Part shown: one piece after another, positions 1 to 8,280 of the stretch
Position numbering within the stretch: position 1 is the first letter of the stretch
How the letters are laid out: each line of letters opens with the position of its first letter
NCBI GenBank assembly: GCA_000492175.2
Contig: CP097573.1
Location: forward strand, 2,418,001-2,482,000
From: Firmicutes bacterium ASF500
GTDB lineage: Bacteria; Bacillota; Clostridia; Oscillospirales; Oscillospiraceae
Reading direction: 5' to 3'
Length of the DNA stretch: 64,000 nucleotides
Made by a program: the position numbers and the translations under genes
The notes under the pieces: model-generated
What the model saw: only the letters and a program-made list of their open reading frames with translations
The model's database searches: none
What the model was told of the DNA's origin: nothing

Positions 1-60
1 ATAGGAAAACTGCATCGCCTCGTCGCCATAGAAATACTTTGATAAATTTGTGTCCTGCAT
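1..60 (-). CDS. Replication initiator protein A-like, N-terminus only
   Basis: The first 20 codons of a minus-strand gene that continues past the left edge. The reading frame gives MQDTNLSKYFYGDEAMQFSY, preceded by a perfect AGGAGG four bases from the ATG. The YFYGDEAMQFSY core resembles the start of RepA_N-type replication initiators carried by plasmids and integrated elements of Firmicutes (usual pattern YFYG-x-EA-x-QF). If right, a mobile element or its relic begins just outside the window. Only 20 residues are visible, so the family call is a similarity judgement. Confidence 0.5.
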   Translation of the reverse strand, partial: MQDTNLSKYFYGDEAMQFSY

Positions 61-83
61 AATTCCTCCTTTTGGGCACGACA

Positions 84-128
84 AAACGGCGCTTCTTTCC
101 CGCTGGACGGGATAAGTGAACGCCGTTT
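84..128. repeat. Inverted repeat between repA-like gene and ilvC
   Basis: AAACGGCG at 84-91 pairs with CGCCGTTT at 121-128, with an inner CCCG/CGGG pair. There is no clean T-tract. It could be a weak terminator or part of the upstream region of the repA-like gene. Nothing else is recognisable in 129-231. Confidence 0.3.
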
Positions 129-231
129 GTGTCAGATTTTCGATTGCTCGTACAAAACCGGGCTTGTCTGCTGTCTGTAAAGCGTGAATTTTCTTTCTCA
201 GGAAGTTATGTTATCTAACTTTAGCTTTTGT

Positions 232-1251
232 TTAGTTGGATGCGGTATCCGGGTCGGTATCGTCGCCCCAGAGCATGTTCTTGCGCAGCTCGGCGCCCAC
301 GGTCTCCATCTGGTGTTTAGCCAGCTGGGCCCGCTTGGCGTTGAAGAAGGTGCGGCCGTTCTTGTTCTCGGCGATCCAGCGGCCGGCGAACACGCCGTCC
401 TGGATGTCGGTGAGGACGGCCTTCATGTTCTTCTTGGTCTCCTCATAGGGCAGGATACGGGGGCCGGAGACGTACTCGCCGTACTCGGCGGTGTCGGAGA
501 TGGAGTAGTTCATCATAGCCACGCCGCCCTTGTTGATGAGGTCGATGATGAGCTTCATCTCGTGGATACACTCAAAGTAGGCGTTCTCGGGGGCGTAGCC
601 CGCCTCCACCAGGGTCTCGAAGCCCAGCTTCATCAGCTCCACCACACCGCCGCACAGGACAGCCTGCTCGCCGAAGAGGTCGGTTTCGGTCTCGTCCTGG
701 AAGGTGGTCTCCATCACGCCGCCCCGGGCTCCGCCGATGCCGGCGGCGTAGGCCAGAGCCAGCTTATAGGCGTCGCCGGTGGCGTTCTGCTCCACGGCGA
801 TGAGGCAGGGCACGCCCTTGCCCGCCACGTACTGGGACCGGACGGTGTGACCGGGACCCTTGGGGGCAATCATGGACACGTCCACCCCGGCGGGGGGCAC
901 GATCTGCTTGAAGTGGATGTTGAAGCCGTGGGCGAACATAAGCATATTGCCCGCCTCCAGGTTGGGGGCGATGTCCTTCTTATAGACATCGGCCTGGACC
1001 TCGTCGTTGATGAGGATCATCACGATGTCGCCCCACTTGGCGGCCTCGGCCACGGTCTTGACCTTCAGGCCGGCCTTCTCGGCGGCGGTCCAGTTCTTGG
1101 AGCCCTCCCGCAGGCCGACGCACACGTCGCAGCCGGAGTCCTTCAGGTTCATGGCGTGGGCGTGGCCCTGGGAGCCGTAGCCGATGATGGTGATCTTCTT
1201 GCCATCCAGATAGTTGATGTCACAGTCCTTCTCATAATACATTTTTGCCAT
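232..1251 (-). CDS. ilvC: Ketol-acid reductoisomerase
   Basis: Class I ketol-acid reductoisomerase, 339 residues, the family's usual length. It isomerises and reduces 2-acetolactate or 2-aceto-2-hydroxybutyrate with NADPH and Mg2+, the second common step of valine, leucine and isoleucine synthesis. The N-terminal Rossmann motif [17 protein letters not shown] is present, followed by the helical metal-binding domain typical of the family. The start lies nine bases after AGGAGG and about 20 bases inside the end of ilvN, so translation is probably coupled. It is the last gene of the operon that starts at the T-box near 7400. Confidence 0.97.
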   Translation of the reverse strand: MAKMYYEKDCDINYLDGKKITIIGYGSQGHAHAMNLKDSGCDVCVGLREGSKNWTAAEKAGLKVKTVAEAAKWGDIVMILINDEVQADVYKKDIAPNLEAGNMLMFAHGFNIHFKQIVPPAGVDVSMIAPKGPGHTVRSQYVAGKGVPCLIAVEQNATGDAYKLALAYAAGIGGARGGVMETTFQDETETDLFGEQAVLCGGVVELMKLGFETLVEAGYAPENAYFECIHEMKLIIDLINKGGVAMMNYSISDTAEYGEYVSGPRILPYEETKKNMKAVLTDIQDGVFAGRWIAENKNGRTFFNAKRAQLAKHQMETVGAELRKNMLWGDDTDPDTASN

Positions 1252-1798
1252 AGTTATATTCCTCCTTCAATTTGTTGTCGTCGTATATGGTGCTGCGCCC
1301 TCTTTCGATGGCGATGGTACCCGTTTTCGCGATTTCCAGAATGCCGAAGTCCGCCAGCATCCCGGTGAGCGCCGCCGTCTTCTCCTTGTCCCCGAAGATG
1401 GCGACGGTGAGGGTCTCCCGGCTCACGTCGATGATCTTGGCCCGGAAAATGTTAGCCATCTGGATGACCTCGTCCCGGGCGTTGCGGTCAGCGGCCCGGA
1501 CCTTGATGAGGGAGAACTCCCGCTGGATGGAGGTGCCCTCGTCCAGAATTTTCACCGCCAGCACAGGGATGAGCTTGCGGCACTGGTCGGCGATCTGGTT
1601 AATCATCAGCTCGTCGGCCAGCAGGACGATGGTAATCCGGGTGACGTGGGGCCGGTCGGTCTCGCCGGAGACGATGGACTCGATGTTGTACCCCTTCCGG
1701 GAGAAGAGGCGGGCCACCTGGCTCAATACGCCTGGTATATCCTGGACCAGGATAGACAGGGTGTATTCCTTTTTCTGGGTGTCAAATTCACGCTTCAT
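1232..1798 (-). CDS. ilvN: Acetolactate synthase small subunit (first set)
   Basis: Regulatory subunit of acetohydroxyacid synthase, 188 residues, longer than the roughly 160 of typical IlvH/IlvN. An ACT domain sits at the N-terminus ([20 protein letters not shown], then RITIV), followed by the ALS_ss C-terminal domain. ACT domains in this family bind valine for feedback inhibition; that is family knowledge. It lies 13 bases downstream of ilvB1 and overlaps ilvC, as expected for co-translated subunits. A second small-subunit gene at 4887 is shorter and only moderately similar. Confidence 0.93.
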   Translation of the reverse strand: MKREFDTQKKEYTLSILVQDIPGVLSQVARLFSRKGYNIESIVSGETDRPHVTRITIVLLADELMINQIADQCRKLIPVLAVKILDEGTSIQREFSLIKVRAADRNARDEVIQMANIFRAKIIDVSRETLTVAIFGDKEKTAALTGMLADFGILEIAKTGTIAIERGRSTIYDDNKLKEEYNYGKNVL

Positions 1799-1811
1799 CC
1801 TGTCCGCCCCC

Positions 1812-3515
1812 TTATTTCAGTAAAAAGTCGGTGATGTGGGCTCCGCCCGCCACCATGGGCCGGACCATCTCGTCCATGTCCAGCACGCAGTCGATGACGC
1901 AGCCGCATCCGGCCTCCAGGGCGGCGGCGAAGGCCGTCTCCATCTCCGCCATGGTGGTGGCTCGGAAGCCCTTGAGTCCGTAGGCCTCCGCCAGCTTGAC
2001 GAAATCCGGCCCCCGGTCCAGAGTGGTCTCGGAGTAGCGCTCCTGATAGATCAGGTGCTGCCACTGGCGCACCATGCCCAAGGTGCCGTTGTTGAACACC
2101 ACGGTGATGATGGGCAGATGGTAGTGCTCCACGGTAGCCAGCTCGTGGCAGTTCATGCGGAAGCAGCCGTCGCCGGTGGTGTGGACCACCACCTTGTCCG
2201 GGTTGCCCACCTTGGCCCCGATGGCCGCGCCAAGGCCGAAGCCCATGGTACCGAAGCCGCCGGAGGTGAGGAGCTGGCCGGGGTAGTCGAAGTGGAAGTG
2301 CTGAATGGACCACATCTGATGCTGGCCCACGTCGGTGGCTACGATGGTGTCCCAGGGGGCCAATTTGCGGATGGTCTCCAGCACCTGCTTGGGGGTGAGG
2401 GTCTCGCTGTCCCGGGGGCGGGAGGGCTCCCGCAGGGGGAGAATGTGCTCCTTCCAGGCCGGGTGGCTGTATCGGGGCAGGCGCTCATTGAGCAGAGCCA
2501 GCACCCGCTTGGCCGAGCCGATGATGTGGTGGTCGGTGAGGACGTTTTTGTCGATCTCCGACCGGTCGATGTCGATGTGGACGATCTTGGCCTGACTGGC
2601 GAAGGTGCCGGGCTGGAGGGCCACCCGGTCGGAGAACCGGCAGCCCACAGCGATGAGCAGGTCGCACTCGTTGCAGGCCACGTTGCTGGCCTGGGAGCCG
2701 TGCATCCCGATCATGCCGGTGGTGAGGGGGTGCCCGCCGGGGAAGCCGCCCCCGCCCATGACGGTAATGGCTACCGGGGCGTCCAGCTTCTCGGCGAACT
2801 CCTTAAACTCCGCGTCCGCCCTCCCCCGGACCACGCCGCCGCCGCAGATCAGCATAGGCCGCTCCGCCTGGGCGATCATGTCCACGAGGGTGTCAATGTC
2901 CCCGATGTCCGGCTCGGGAGCTTTCAGGTCGTGGCTGTCCGCCAGGGACTTCAGGCTCCCGCACTTCCGGTTCTCGGTCCAGGGGACGAACTCATAGTCG
3001 ATCTCCACGCTGGGGAAGGTGACGTTTTTCAAAAAGTCAATCACCACCGGCCCGGGCCGTCCTGTGGCCGCCACGGCGAAGGCCTGACGCATCACGTCGG
3101 GGATGGTCTGGGCGTCCCGCACCAGATAGGTGGCCTTGGTGATGGGCATGGCGATGCCGGTGATGTCCACCTCCTGAAAGGCGTCCTTGCCCAGGGTCTG
3201 CTCAGTCACGTTGCAGGTGATGAAGACGATGGGGGAGGAGTCCATGTAGGCGGTGGCGATGCCGGTGACCAGGTTGGTGGCCCCGGGGCCGCTGGTGGCG
3301 AAGCACACCCCCACCCTGCCGGTGGACCGGGCGTAGCCGTCGGCGGCGTGGGAGGCCCCCTGCTCGTGGGCTGTCAATACGTGGTGTATTTTGTCCTTGT
3401 AGTTGTACAGCTCGTCATAGAGATTCAGGATGGTCCCGCCGGGATACCCGAAGACGGTGTCCACCTCCTGCTCCAGCAGGCACTCCATGATGGCCGCGGT
3501 CGCTCTGATTTTCAT
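1812..3515 (-). CDS. ilvB: Acetolactate synthase large subunit (first set)
   Basis: Catalytic ThDP-dependent subunit of acetohydroxyacid synthase, 567 residues. The activating glutamate lies in AHEQGASHAADGYAR near residue 50, and the ThDP/Mg2+ motif runs from GDGCFRMNCHEL to the NNGT segment near residues 450-475. It condenses two pyruvates, or pyruvate with 2-oxobutyrate. It leads the promoter-distal trio ilvB-ilvN-ilvC. The start follows AGAGGCG. Upstream lies a repeat-filled gap rather than a clear promoter, so transcription may come from the T-box operon. Confidence 0.95.
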   Translation of the reverse strand: MKIRATAAIMECLLEQEVDTVFGYPGGTILNLYDELYNYKDKIHHVLTAHEQGASHAADGYARSTGRVGVCFATSGPGATNLVTGIATAYMDSSPIVFITCNVTEQTLGKDAFQEVDITGIAMPITKATYLVRDAQTIPDVMRQAFAVAATGRPGPVVIDFLKNVTFPSVEIDYEFVPWTENRKCGSLKSLADSHDLKAPEPDIGDIDTLVDMIAQAERPMLICGGGVVRGRADAEFKEFAEKLDAPVAITVMGGGGFPGGHPLTTGMIGMHGSQASNVACNECDLLIAVGCRFSDRVALQPGTFASQAKIVHIDIDRSEIDKNVLTDHHIIGSAKRVLALLNERLPRYSHPAWKEHILPLREPSRPRDSETLTPKQVLETIRKLAPWDTIVATDVGQHQMWSIQHFHFDYPGQLLTSGGFGTMGFGLGAAIGAKVGNPDKVVVHTTGDGCFRMNCHELATVEHYHLPIITVVFNNGTLGMVRQWQHLIYQERYSETTLDRGPDFVKLAEAYGLKGFRATTMAEMETAFAAALEAGCGCVIDCVLDMDEMVRPMVAGGAHITDFLLK

Positions 3516-3544
3516 AGTTTCGCCTCTTTTCGGTGATTCTTTCG

Positions 3545-3588
3545 CCCCCCCGCAGGGGCAAGCCTCCTTTTCCCCGCAAGGGGGACGC
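3545..3588. repeat. GC-rich palindromic intergenic repeat
   Basis: A stretch of the CCCCCGCAGGGGCAAGCCTCC type, short palindromes around 'caagcctcc' and 'ccgcaaggggg'. Related segments recur at 19818-19883, 27891-28045 and 55293-55350. This copy lies directly upstream of ilvB1. Confidence 0.5.
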
Positions 3589-3792
3589 GATATCCGTAAG
3601 CGGCAGAGCCGCTAACGGATATCCAGCGAAAGGAGGTGGCACGGCGAAGCCGTGACGGAGGATTGTATTTCGCCGAAGACGAAATGTGCGCAGCAAATCA
3701 GTTCTCAGAAACCTTGTTTACTTCGTATGTTTTGCTGCGCAAAACGCAATCCTCAGTCAGCCTTACGGCTGACAGCTCCTTTCAAAAGGAGC
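3589..3792. repeat. Cluster of nested inverted repeats (MITE-like)
   Basis: Four inverted repeats follow one another: a 16-bp stem with one mismatch at 3589-3623 (gatatccgtaagcggc and its partner); a long nested foldback whose ends are gaggattg (3658) and caatcctc (3754) with inner GTGCGCAGCAAA/TTTGCTGCGC arms; gtcagcc/ggctgac at 3756-3773; and gctcctt/aaggagc at 3775-3792. There is no open reading frame. It separates the two halves of the ilv operon. Confidence 0.6.
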
Positions 3793-3819
3793 CTTTTGGT
3801 GTAAAACTGATAGTTTTCT

Positions 3820-4311
3820 CTACTGATCTACGTCAAACAGCACCCAAAGCTCGTTTTCCGCCGCATTGTGCCAGAAGGGGAGGGAATCCGATAAATACTC
3901 CCAGGTATATCCGAAATCTTCCTCATCCATCGGGTATTCGTATTCCTCGGGATCGATGGAGAAATAGAGCTTCCGAAAGGCCTCCTCCGTCAAGCCCTGA
4001 AGGAACTGGTCTACCTGATGGACCTGCTCAGGGGACTTGCAGACGACAAGATAGTCCTCCTCTCCCTCCCGGTCCCCCCGGAGGACCTCGCCGCCCAAGA
4101 TGACCCAGCAGCCGGGGGCGGGGGTGTTTCCGAATTTCAGTTCGCTTGCGCACAGGGCCCGGTGCATGGCGTCCCAGGCTTTGTCCACGTCAAAAATGTC
4201 CACAGTCTCCATCTCGTCCAGGTAGTCGGGAACCCGGTCCGCCCGGGGCACAGCCCGCAGCTTGTCCAGCTCTTCCCTTGTTATGGCCCGAAAGCCGCCG
4301 AGACAGCTCAT
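3820..4311 (-). CDS. DUF1877 family protein
   Basis: A soluble acidic protein of 163 residues resembling the DUF1877 (YfbM-like) family. Family-like features are an N-terminal LDKLRAVPRAD stretch, then DVDKAWDAMHRALC followed by a glycine-rich GCWVILGGEVLRG segment. Its biochemical role is unknown. The start follows AAGGAGG closely. It sits inside the branched-chain amino acid operon, 25 bases after the CrtO-like gene, with no obvious pathway link. Family call moderately sure, function unassigned. Confidence 0.7.
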   Translation of the reverse strand: MSCLGGFRAITREELDKLRAVPRADRVPDYLDEMETVDIFDVDKAWDAMHRALCASELKFGNTPAPGCWVILGGEVLRGDREGEEDYLVVCKSPEQVHQVDQFLQGLTEEAFRKLYFSIDPEEYEYPMDEEDFGYTWEYLSDSLPFWHNAAENELWVLFDVDQ

Positions 4312-4336
4312 ACAACATCCTCCTTGCCAAGCGCGT

Positions 4337-4882
4337 TCAACGAGAGCGGTTATTTTGTTTCACGGCCAGACGAATGATCCTGGGCCGGTTGTATCTCTGC
4401 GTCATCACAAACATCAGGTCGAAAGCCGCCGCAAGGATGGAGGTGATTAAAAAAACCTCCATGGAGCCGAACCACTTCACCGCGATCAGCGGGCAAAAGC
4501 TGAGGAGTGCATTGGTCTCGTGCACCAGCTCCGCCTGACACATGGTCTGGGCGATTTCGTTCCAGCTGTGGAGTCTGGGCGAAAAGGTCTCTGGTGCGTA
4601 GGTAGGCAGTTTGTTTTTCCAGCGCTTTACCTTCAGCGTTTCATACAGCCGCTTTTCCCACGGGCGGAGCTGGTACCACCCCCTGGTATAATCCGCGCGG
4701 TTGTTCATGACTGCCTGATAGAGCCATCCCACCGCCAGCCGTATCCCAAAATGATAGAATATCGTCCCGCAGGTGATTGCCAAGGTCAGAAAGGTGCCGC
4801 AGGGGTCCCGCTGGTACAACAGCCCGAAGCCAGCAGTCCCCGCCAGACTTGCGGCTGCGATTGCTTTCATGGTTTGGGGCAT
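4337..4882 (-). CDS. CrtO-like membrane protein (acyltransferase family)
   Basis: A 181-residue membrane protein with hydrophobic segments near residues 5-55 and 125-165. The motif RPWEKRLYETLKVKRWKNKLP and the C-terminal RYNRPRI resemble the family annotated as glycosyl-4,4'-diaponeurosporenoate acyltransferase (CrtO). No carotenoid genes are in the window, so the substrate is unknown. Its ATG lies a few bases after the ilvN2 stop, so it is cotranscribed with the ALS genes. The family call rests on the central motif only. Confidence 0.6.
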   Translation of the reverse strand: MPQTMKAIAAASLAGTAGFGLLYQRDPCGTFLTLAITCGTIFYHFGIRLAVGWLYQAVMNNRADYTRGWYQLRPWEKRLYETLKVKRWKNKLPTYAPETFSPRLHSWNEIAQTMCQAELVHETNALLSFCPLIAVKWFGSMEVFLITSILAAAFDLMFVMTQRYNRPRIIRLAVKQNNRSR

Positions 4883-4886
4883 GGAG

Positions 4887-5372
4887 TTAAATCTTCCCTC
4901 CGCCCTTTTGCAGGGCGATTACACCGGTGCGGACCACCTCCAAAATGGAGAAGGGCCGGAGCATGGCCTCGAAGGTATCAATTCGGTCGGGGGTGTCGGA
5001 CAGCTCCAGAGTGAGGGAGTTGGGGGAGATGTCGTCCACCTTGGCCCCCATGATGTCGCAGATGGTCATAATATCCTGCCGGGTCTTGTTGGTGGCGTTC
5101 ACCTTGAGGAGGACCAGCTCCCGGCCAATTTTTTTGTCCTCCGGGATGGTGCGCACCTTAATAACCTCCACCAGCTTGTTCAGCTGCTTTTCCACCTGCT
5201 CCACCACGCTGTTGCCGCTGTCCACGATGATGGTGATGCGGGAGATGGTGGGGTCGTCGGTGACGCCCACGGCCAGGGAGTCGATGTTGAAGGCCCGGCG
5301 GGAGAACAGCCCGGTGATGCGGTTGAGTACGCCAGCCTGGTTCTCCACCAGCACGGAAATGGTCTGTTTCAT
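4887..5372 (-). CDS. ilvN: Acetolactate synthase small subunit (second set)
   Basis: Second regulatory subunit, 161 residues, the standard length. The ACT domain starts at once (ISVLVENQAGVLNRITGLFS, then ISRITIIV) and is followed by the ALS_ss C-terminal domain. The start at 5372 is chosen because AAGGAGG lies seven bases upstream; a longer reading adds 26 residues with no family match. It follows ilvB2 after a gap holding a strong hairpin. Whether each small subunit pairs only with its neighbouring large subunit cannot be told from sequence. Confidence 0.94.
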   Translation of the reverse strand: MKQTISVLVENQAGVLNRITGLFSRRAFNIDSLAVGVTDDPTISRITIIVDSGNSVVEQVEKQLNKLVEVIKVRTIPEDKKIGRELVLLKVNATNKTRQDIMTICDIMGAKVDDISPNSLTLELSDTPDRIDTFEAMLRPFSILEVVRTGVIALQKGGGKI

Positions 5373-5424
5373 TCTTCTCCCTCCTTCTTTTGAGAAAGGT
5401 TCCAGTATAAAGATTTTTTGTATT

Positions 5425-5450
5425 CGCCCCCTGCGGGGCGAATACCGCAT
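5425..5450. repeat. Intercistronic hairpin between ilvB2 and ilvN2
   Basis: A perfect 11-bp stem (GTATTCGCCCC and complement) with a 4-base loop lies between the ilvB2 stop and the ilvN2 ribosome site. On the transcribed strand it is followed by A's, not T's, so it does not look like a terminator. It may protect or stall mRNA ends between the subunits. Confidence 0.6.
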
Positions 5451-5455
5451 TGGGT

Positions 5456-7084
5456 TTAGTCAGTAGTGGCTACGTCGGGGTGGACTTCACAAATCATCAG
5501 GCAGGGCCCCGCCTCAGACAGGAAGCGGTCAATGGAGGCGTCCAGGTCCTCCTCCTCGGCCACGGTGACGCAGGGGATGCCGTAGGCGGCGGCGATGGTC
5601 TCGAAATCGGGAGAGCCGTCCAGACTGACCCCGAAGGGACCGTGGTAGGGGGCCCGGCTCTGGATCTGATGGACCAGCCCCAGGGTGTTGTTCCGGAAGA
5701 GGACAATTTTCAGGTCCATGCCCGCGTATTTCACAGCGGCCAGCTCGTTCATGGCCATCTGGAAGGAGCCGTCGCCGCAGACTACCACAGTCTGCCTCTC
5801 AGGCTGGGCCACTTTCACCCCCACTCCGGCGGGCAGGGCGTAGCCCATGGTGCCCAGGCCGCCGCTGGTGAGGAGACGGCCTTGCTTCTGGGGCAGATAT
5901 TTACAGGTAAAAATTTGGTTCTGTCCCACGTCGGCGCACACCACCGCGTCGTCGGCCAGCTTGTCCCCCAGCTTGCGCATGACGGTGCCGGGAAAGACCG
6001 ACCCGGGGCGGCTGGGGAACTGACGGCTCAGCTCCGCCTTTCGGTAGTCGGCCAGCTGGTCCCGCCACTGGGCGCAGTCGGGAGGCGTCACCCCCAGGTC
6101 CAGCATTTGACGCAGAATCACCTTCACATTGCCCACCAGAGGGACGGCGGCCTGCATATTCTTTCCAATCTCCGCCGGGTCCACGTCGATGTGAATGGTA
6201 GCCATCCGCCGCTGAATCTCGTCGGGCTGGACAATGGCCCGGTCTGCCGCCCGGGTGCCCACCATAATCAGCAGGTCGGACTTGGCTAAAGCTTTGTTGG
6301 CGCAGTGGTTGCCGTGGGCCCCGATCATCCCCATGTTCAGGGGGTGGCGGGTGGGCATGAGGGAGATGCCCATCATGGTCTTCACCACCGGGATGCCTGT
6401 CCCCTCCGCCAGCTCCAGCAGTTCCTTCTGGGCGTCGGCCAGCCACACGCCGCCCCCGGCGCAGATGATGGGCTGTCTGGCCTTGCCGATGGCCTCCACC
6501 ACCCGCTTGATCTGCAAATCGTTGCCCTTCACGCTGGGCTTGTATCCCCGGATACTGATCTCCTCCGGCCAGTCGAAGGATTTTAAGGTCTGCTCCTGAA
6601 TGTCGATGGGAATATCAATCAAAACCGGCCCGGGCCGCCCGGTAGAGGCGACATGAAAGGCCTCCCGGACAATGCGGGGAATCTGGTTGGGGTCCTTCAC
6701 CAGGTAGCTGTGCTTGGAGAAGGGGGCCACCGCGCCGGTGATGTCCACCTCCTGGAAGATATCCCGGCCCAGCAGGTGGCTGGGCACCTGGCCGGTGATA
6801 GCCACCATGGGGATGGAGTCCATGTACGCGGTGGCGATGCCGGTGATCAGGTTGGTGGCCCCCGGGCCGGAGGTCACCATACACACCCCCACCTTGCCGC
6901 TCACCCGGACGTAGCCCGAGGCCATGTGCCCCGCGTTCTGCTCGGTCCGCACCAGGGTGTAGCCGATCTCGGGTACCTCCCTCAGCGCGTCCACCGCCGG
7001 GCAGATGGTAGCCCCGGCGTAGCCGAAGATATGGTCCACGCCCTCCCGCTTCAAGCTCTCAATCAGCGCCTGCGCTCCATTCAT
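5456..7084 (-). CDS. ilvB: Acetolactate synthase large subunit (second set)
   Basis: ThDP-dependent acetohydroxyacid synthase catalytic subunit, 542 residues. The activating glutamate is in RTEQNAGHMASGY near residue 48, and the ThDP motif runs from GDGSFQMAMNELAA to FRNNTLG. It is the first structural gene after the T-box leader and has GGAGGTGA seven bases before its ATG. It is clearly paralogous to the copy at 1812 but diverged along its length, suggesting an old duplication or separate acquisition. A biosynthetic role is supported by the leucine-type leader; specialisation of the two copies is unknown. Confidence 0.94.
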   Translation of the reverse strand: MNGAQALIESLKREGVDHIFGYAGATICPAVDALREVPEIGYTLVRTEQNAGHMASGYVRVSGKVGVCMVTSGPGATNLITGIATAYMDSIPMVAITGQVPSHLLGRDIFQEVDITGAVAPFSKHSYLVKDPNQIPRIVREAFHVASTGRPGPVLIDIPIDIQEQTLKSFDWPEEISIRGYKPSVKGNDLQIKRVVEAIGKARQPIICAGGGVWLADAQKELLELAEGTGIPVVKTMMGISLMPTRHPLNMGMIGAHGNHCANKALAKSDLLIMVGTRAADRAIVQPDEIQRRMATIHIDVDPAEIGKNMQAAVPLVGNVKVILRQMLDLGVTPPDCAQWRDQLADYRKAELSRQFPSRPGSVFPGTVMRKLGDKLADDAVVCADVGQNQIFTCKYLPQKQGRLLTSGGLGTMGYALPAGVGVKVAQPERQTVVVCGDGSFQMAMNELAAVKYAGMDLKIVLFRNNTLGLVHQIQSRAPYHGPFGVSLDGSPDFETIAAAYGIPCVTVAEEEDLDASIDRFLSEAGPCLMICEVHPDVATTD

Positions 7085-7363
7085 GAAACGTCACCTCCAA
7101 AAAACAGAACAGCTCCGTCCTATCTGAATAGGACGAAGCTGAATACTCCGTGGTACCACCTAAATTCATGGTCCTTGACCATGCGCTCATTACCCCGTAA
7201 CGGAGGGAAACCGTTCCTGCCTACTGCGGCCTTCCGCCGGTTCAGCCGGACTGCTCGTGGGTGAGGTTCAGCAAAAGGTCCTTCACAGGCGCTTACACCA
7301 GCCGCGCCCTCTCTCCGCATCCGGACAAGCCTACTATCCCAGTCATCGCTTTTATAGTAATTG
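7085..7363 (-). promoter_or_regulatory. T-box riboswitch, leucine (CUC) specifier
   Basis: The leader of the ilv operon. The conserved T-box AGGTGGTACCACGG is at 7148-7161 (minus strand). A terminator stem AGCTTCGTCCTAT/ATAGGACGGAGCT at 7111-7140 is followed by a T-run at 7098-7110. Stem I contains GGGATAGTAGG near its start and the specifier context GAAC-CTC-A at 7262-7269, so the specifier codon is CUC, leucine. By T-box knowledge, uncharged tRNA-Leu would favour antitermination and expression of the downstream operon. The specifier call is by pattern and not by a covariance model. Confidence 0.93.
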
Positions 7364-7369
7364 CACACT

Positions 7370-7398
7370 ATCTTACCCCATCCGGCCCCATTTGTCAA
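7370..7398 (-). promoter_or_regulatory. Sigma-A promoter of the T-box/ilv operon
   Basis: Minus-strand TTGACA (7393-7398), 17-base spacer, TAAGAT (7370-7375). It lies just upstream of the T-box stem I, so transcription would start about 7361-7364. Confidence 0.8.
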
Positions 7399-7435
7399 TT
7401 CCCTTTTCCCCGTTTTTTTCGAGTATTTTTTCCGC

Positions 7436-7640
7436 ACCCCCATGTCTACCGCCGGTCTACCAAAAATCCCTGTCGAACCCCTGCGCCGCAAGGGGTTGCG
7501 GTGACTGGAATATTTTAGGATGTCTACCAAATGTCTACCAGTTTCACTTTTTGACAGGTTTGGAGCCCTGTTTTTCGCGGTTTCCTCCGGTTTTCGCAAC
7601 TTTCATACCCTGCGTCAGGGGAGTGACACAAGTCTAAGGT
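7436..7640. repeat. Leader repeat LR, copy 1
   Basis: About 200 bp nearly identical to 51470-51645. It contains paired GTCTACC boxes on either side of a hairpin (AACCCCT/AGGGGTT), then a second GTCTACCAAATGTCTACC pair near 7521. In both copies a surface-protein sequence follows on the plus strand. The arrangement resembles recombinase binding arms but no recombinase is nearby. A minus-strand reading frame through it is preserved only because the repeat is preserved. Confidence 0.7.
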
Positions 7641-7747
7641 TCGGTGAAAGCTGAAAGCGCCTCTGATTTTTGGCTAAAATATAGAAAGTTGCAGTAAAAA
7701 AGTTGGCCGGAAACGGCTCACTGATGGGCTGAAAAGGAATGGGTTAA

Positions 7748-8160
7748 GCCATAAGGCCGCTCCACTGGCTGGGTGACTGGCGGCTGGCTGAAAGGCTGGC
7801 CGCCGATGCCACTGACAGTAGCTATACCGATGTTACCGGCACGGATCATTCTGCTTTCTCGGCAGGCAAGATCACCAAGAACAAGTTCCATGTGTTCAAC
7901 AAGAAGAGCCACGGCGAGTATAAGCTGAAAATTGCCGCTAACGACTGTCAGAACGTTGAATTTAGCACTACCGGTAGGGATAAACTCATTGACGGCGAGA
8001 AAGTGACCTACGAGGCCAAGGGCCCTGGCAAGACCGCTAGCCTGTACGAGATCAAGACCACCGAGGACGGCTATCTCAAACTGGAGGGCGCAGTTGCCGC
8101 CAGCGTGGCCGATAAGATCGAGTACAGCGCTAAGGTTAGCAGAGATGATTGTCCTACAAG
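7748..8160 (+). pseudogene. Fragment of an SLH-type surface protein
   Basis: An open frame without start or ribosome site encodes a fragment with the composition of secreted beta-rich surface domains (for example KNKFHVFNKKSHGEYKLKIA and TASLYEIKTTEDGYLKLEG). It lies between leader repeat LR and edge repeat ER, in the same order and orientation as the intact SLH cassette at 51470-55515. SLH domains, signal peptide and the partner tail-fibre-like gene are missing. It is probably a deletion relic whose C-terminal module differs from those of the two intact paralogues. Confidence 0.6.
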
Positions 8161-8245
8161 GACGCACCCTACACCCTTAGCGAAACTTCCGCGAAAATTG
8201 CACATTTCCATACATTTAATGGAAATCAGACCCCGCGCTTAAAAG
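8160..8245 (+). repeat. Edge repeat ER, copy 1
   Basis: Contains ATTGCACATTTCCATACATT followed by TAATGGAAATCAG. The same sequence ends the two SLH cassettes at 27615-27715 (inverted) and 55430-55515. It carries the inverted pair TTTCCAT/ATGGAA around ACATTTA. Confidence 0.7.
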
Positions 8246-8246
8246 G

Positions 8247-8278
8247 AAAAGCGCTCCGAGCTGATCTCAGAGCGCTTT
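8247..8278 (-). terminator. Bidirectional terminator after NUDIX gene
   Basis: AAAGCGCTC and GAGCGCTTT form the stem; on the minus strand it is followed by TCCTTTT. It lies directly after the stop codon at 8281. Confidence 0.8.
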
Positions 8279-8280
8279 GT

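Noticed and set aside
184..1368. Long plus-strand frames opposite ilvC, ilvB, murA, htpG, lepA and the 39622 gene
   Set aside because: High GC creates long antisense frames; their translations are Gly/His/Val-rich with no family match and no ribosome sites, while the opposite strand encodes known proteins.
7120..7599. A 159-codon minus-strand frame and its relative at 51406-51624
   Set aside because: The shared part lies entirely in the leader repeat LR, and the rest crosses the T-box and its promoter; conservation is that of the repeat.
7749..8167. A minus-strand frame over the SLH relic
   Set aside because: No match and no ribosome site; the plus strand carries the surface-protein-like codons.
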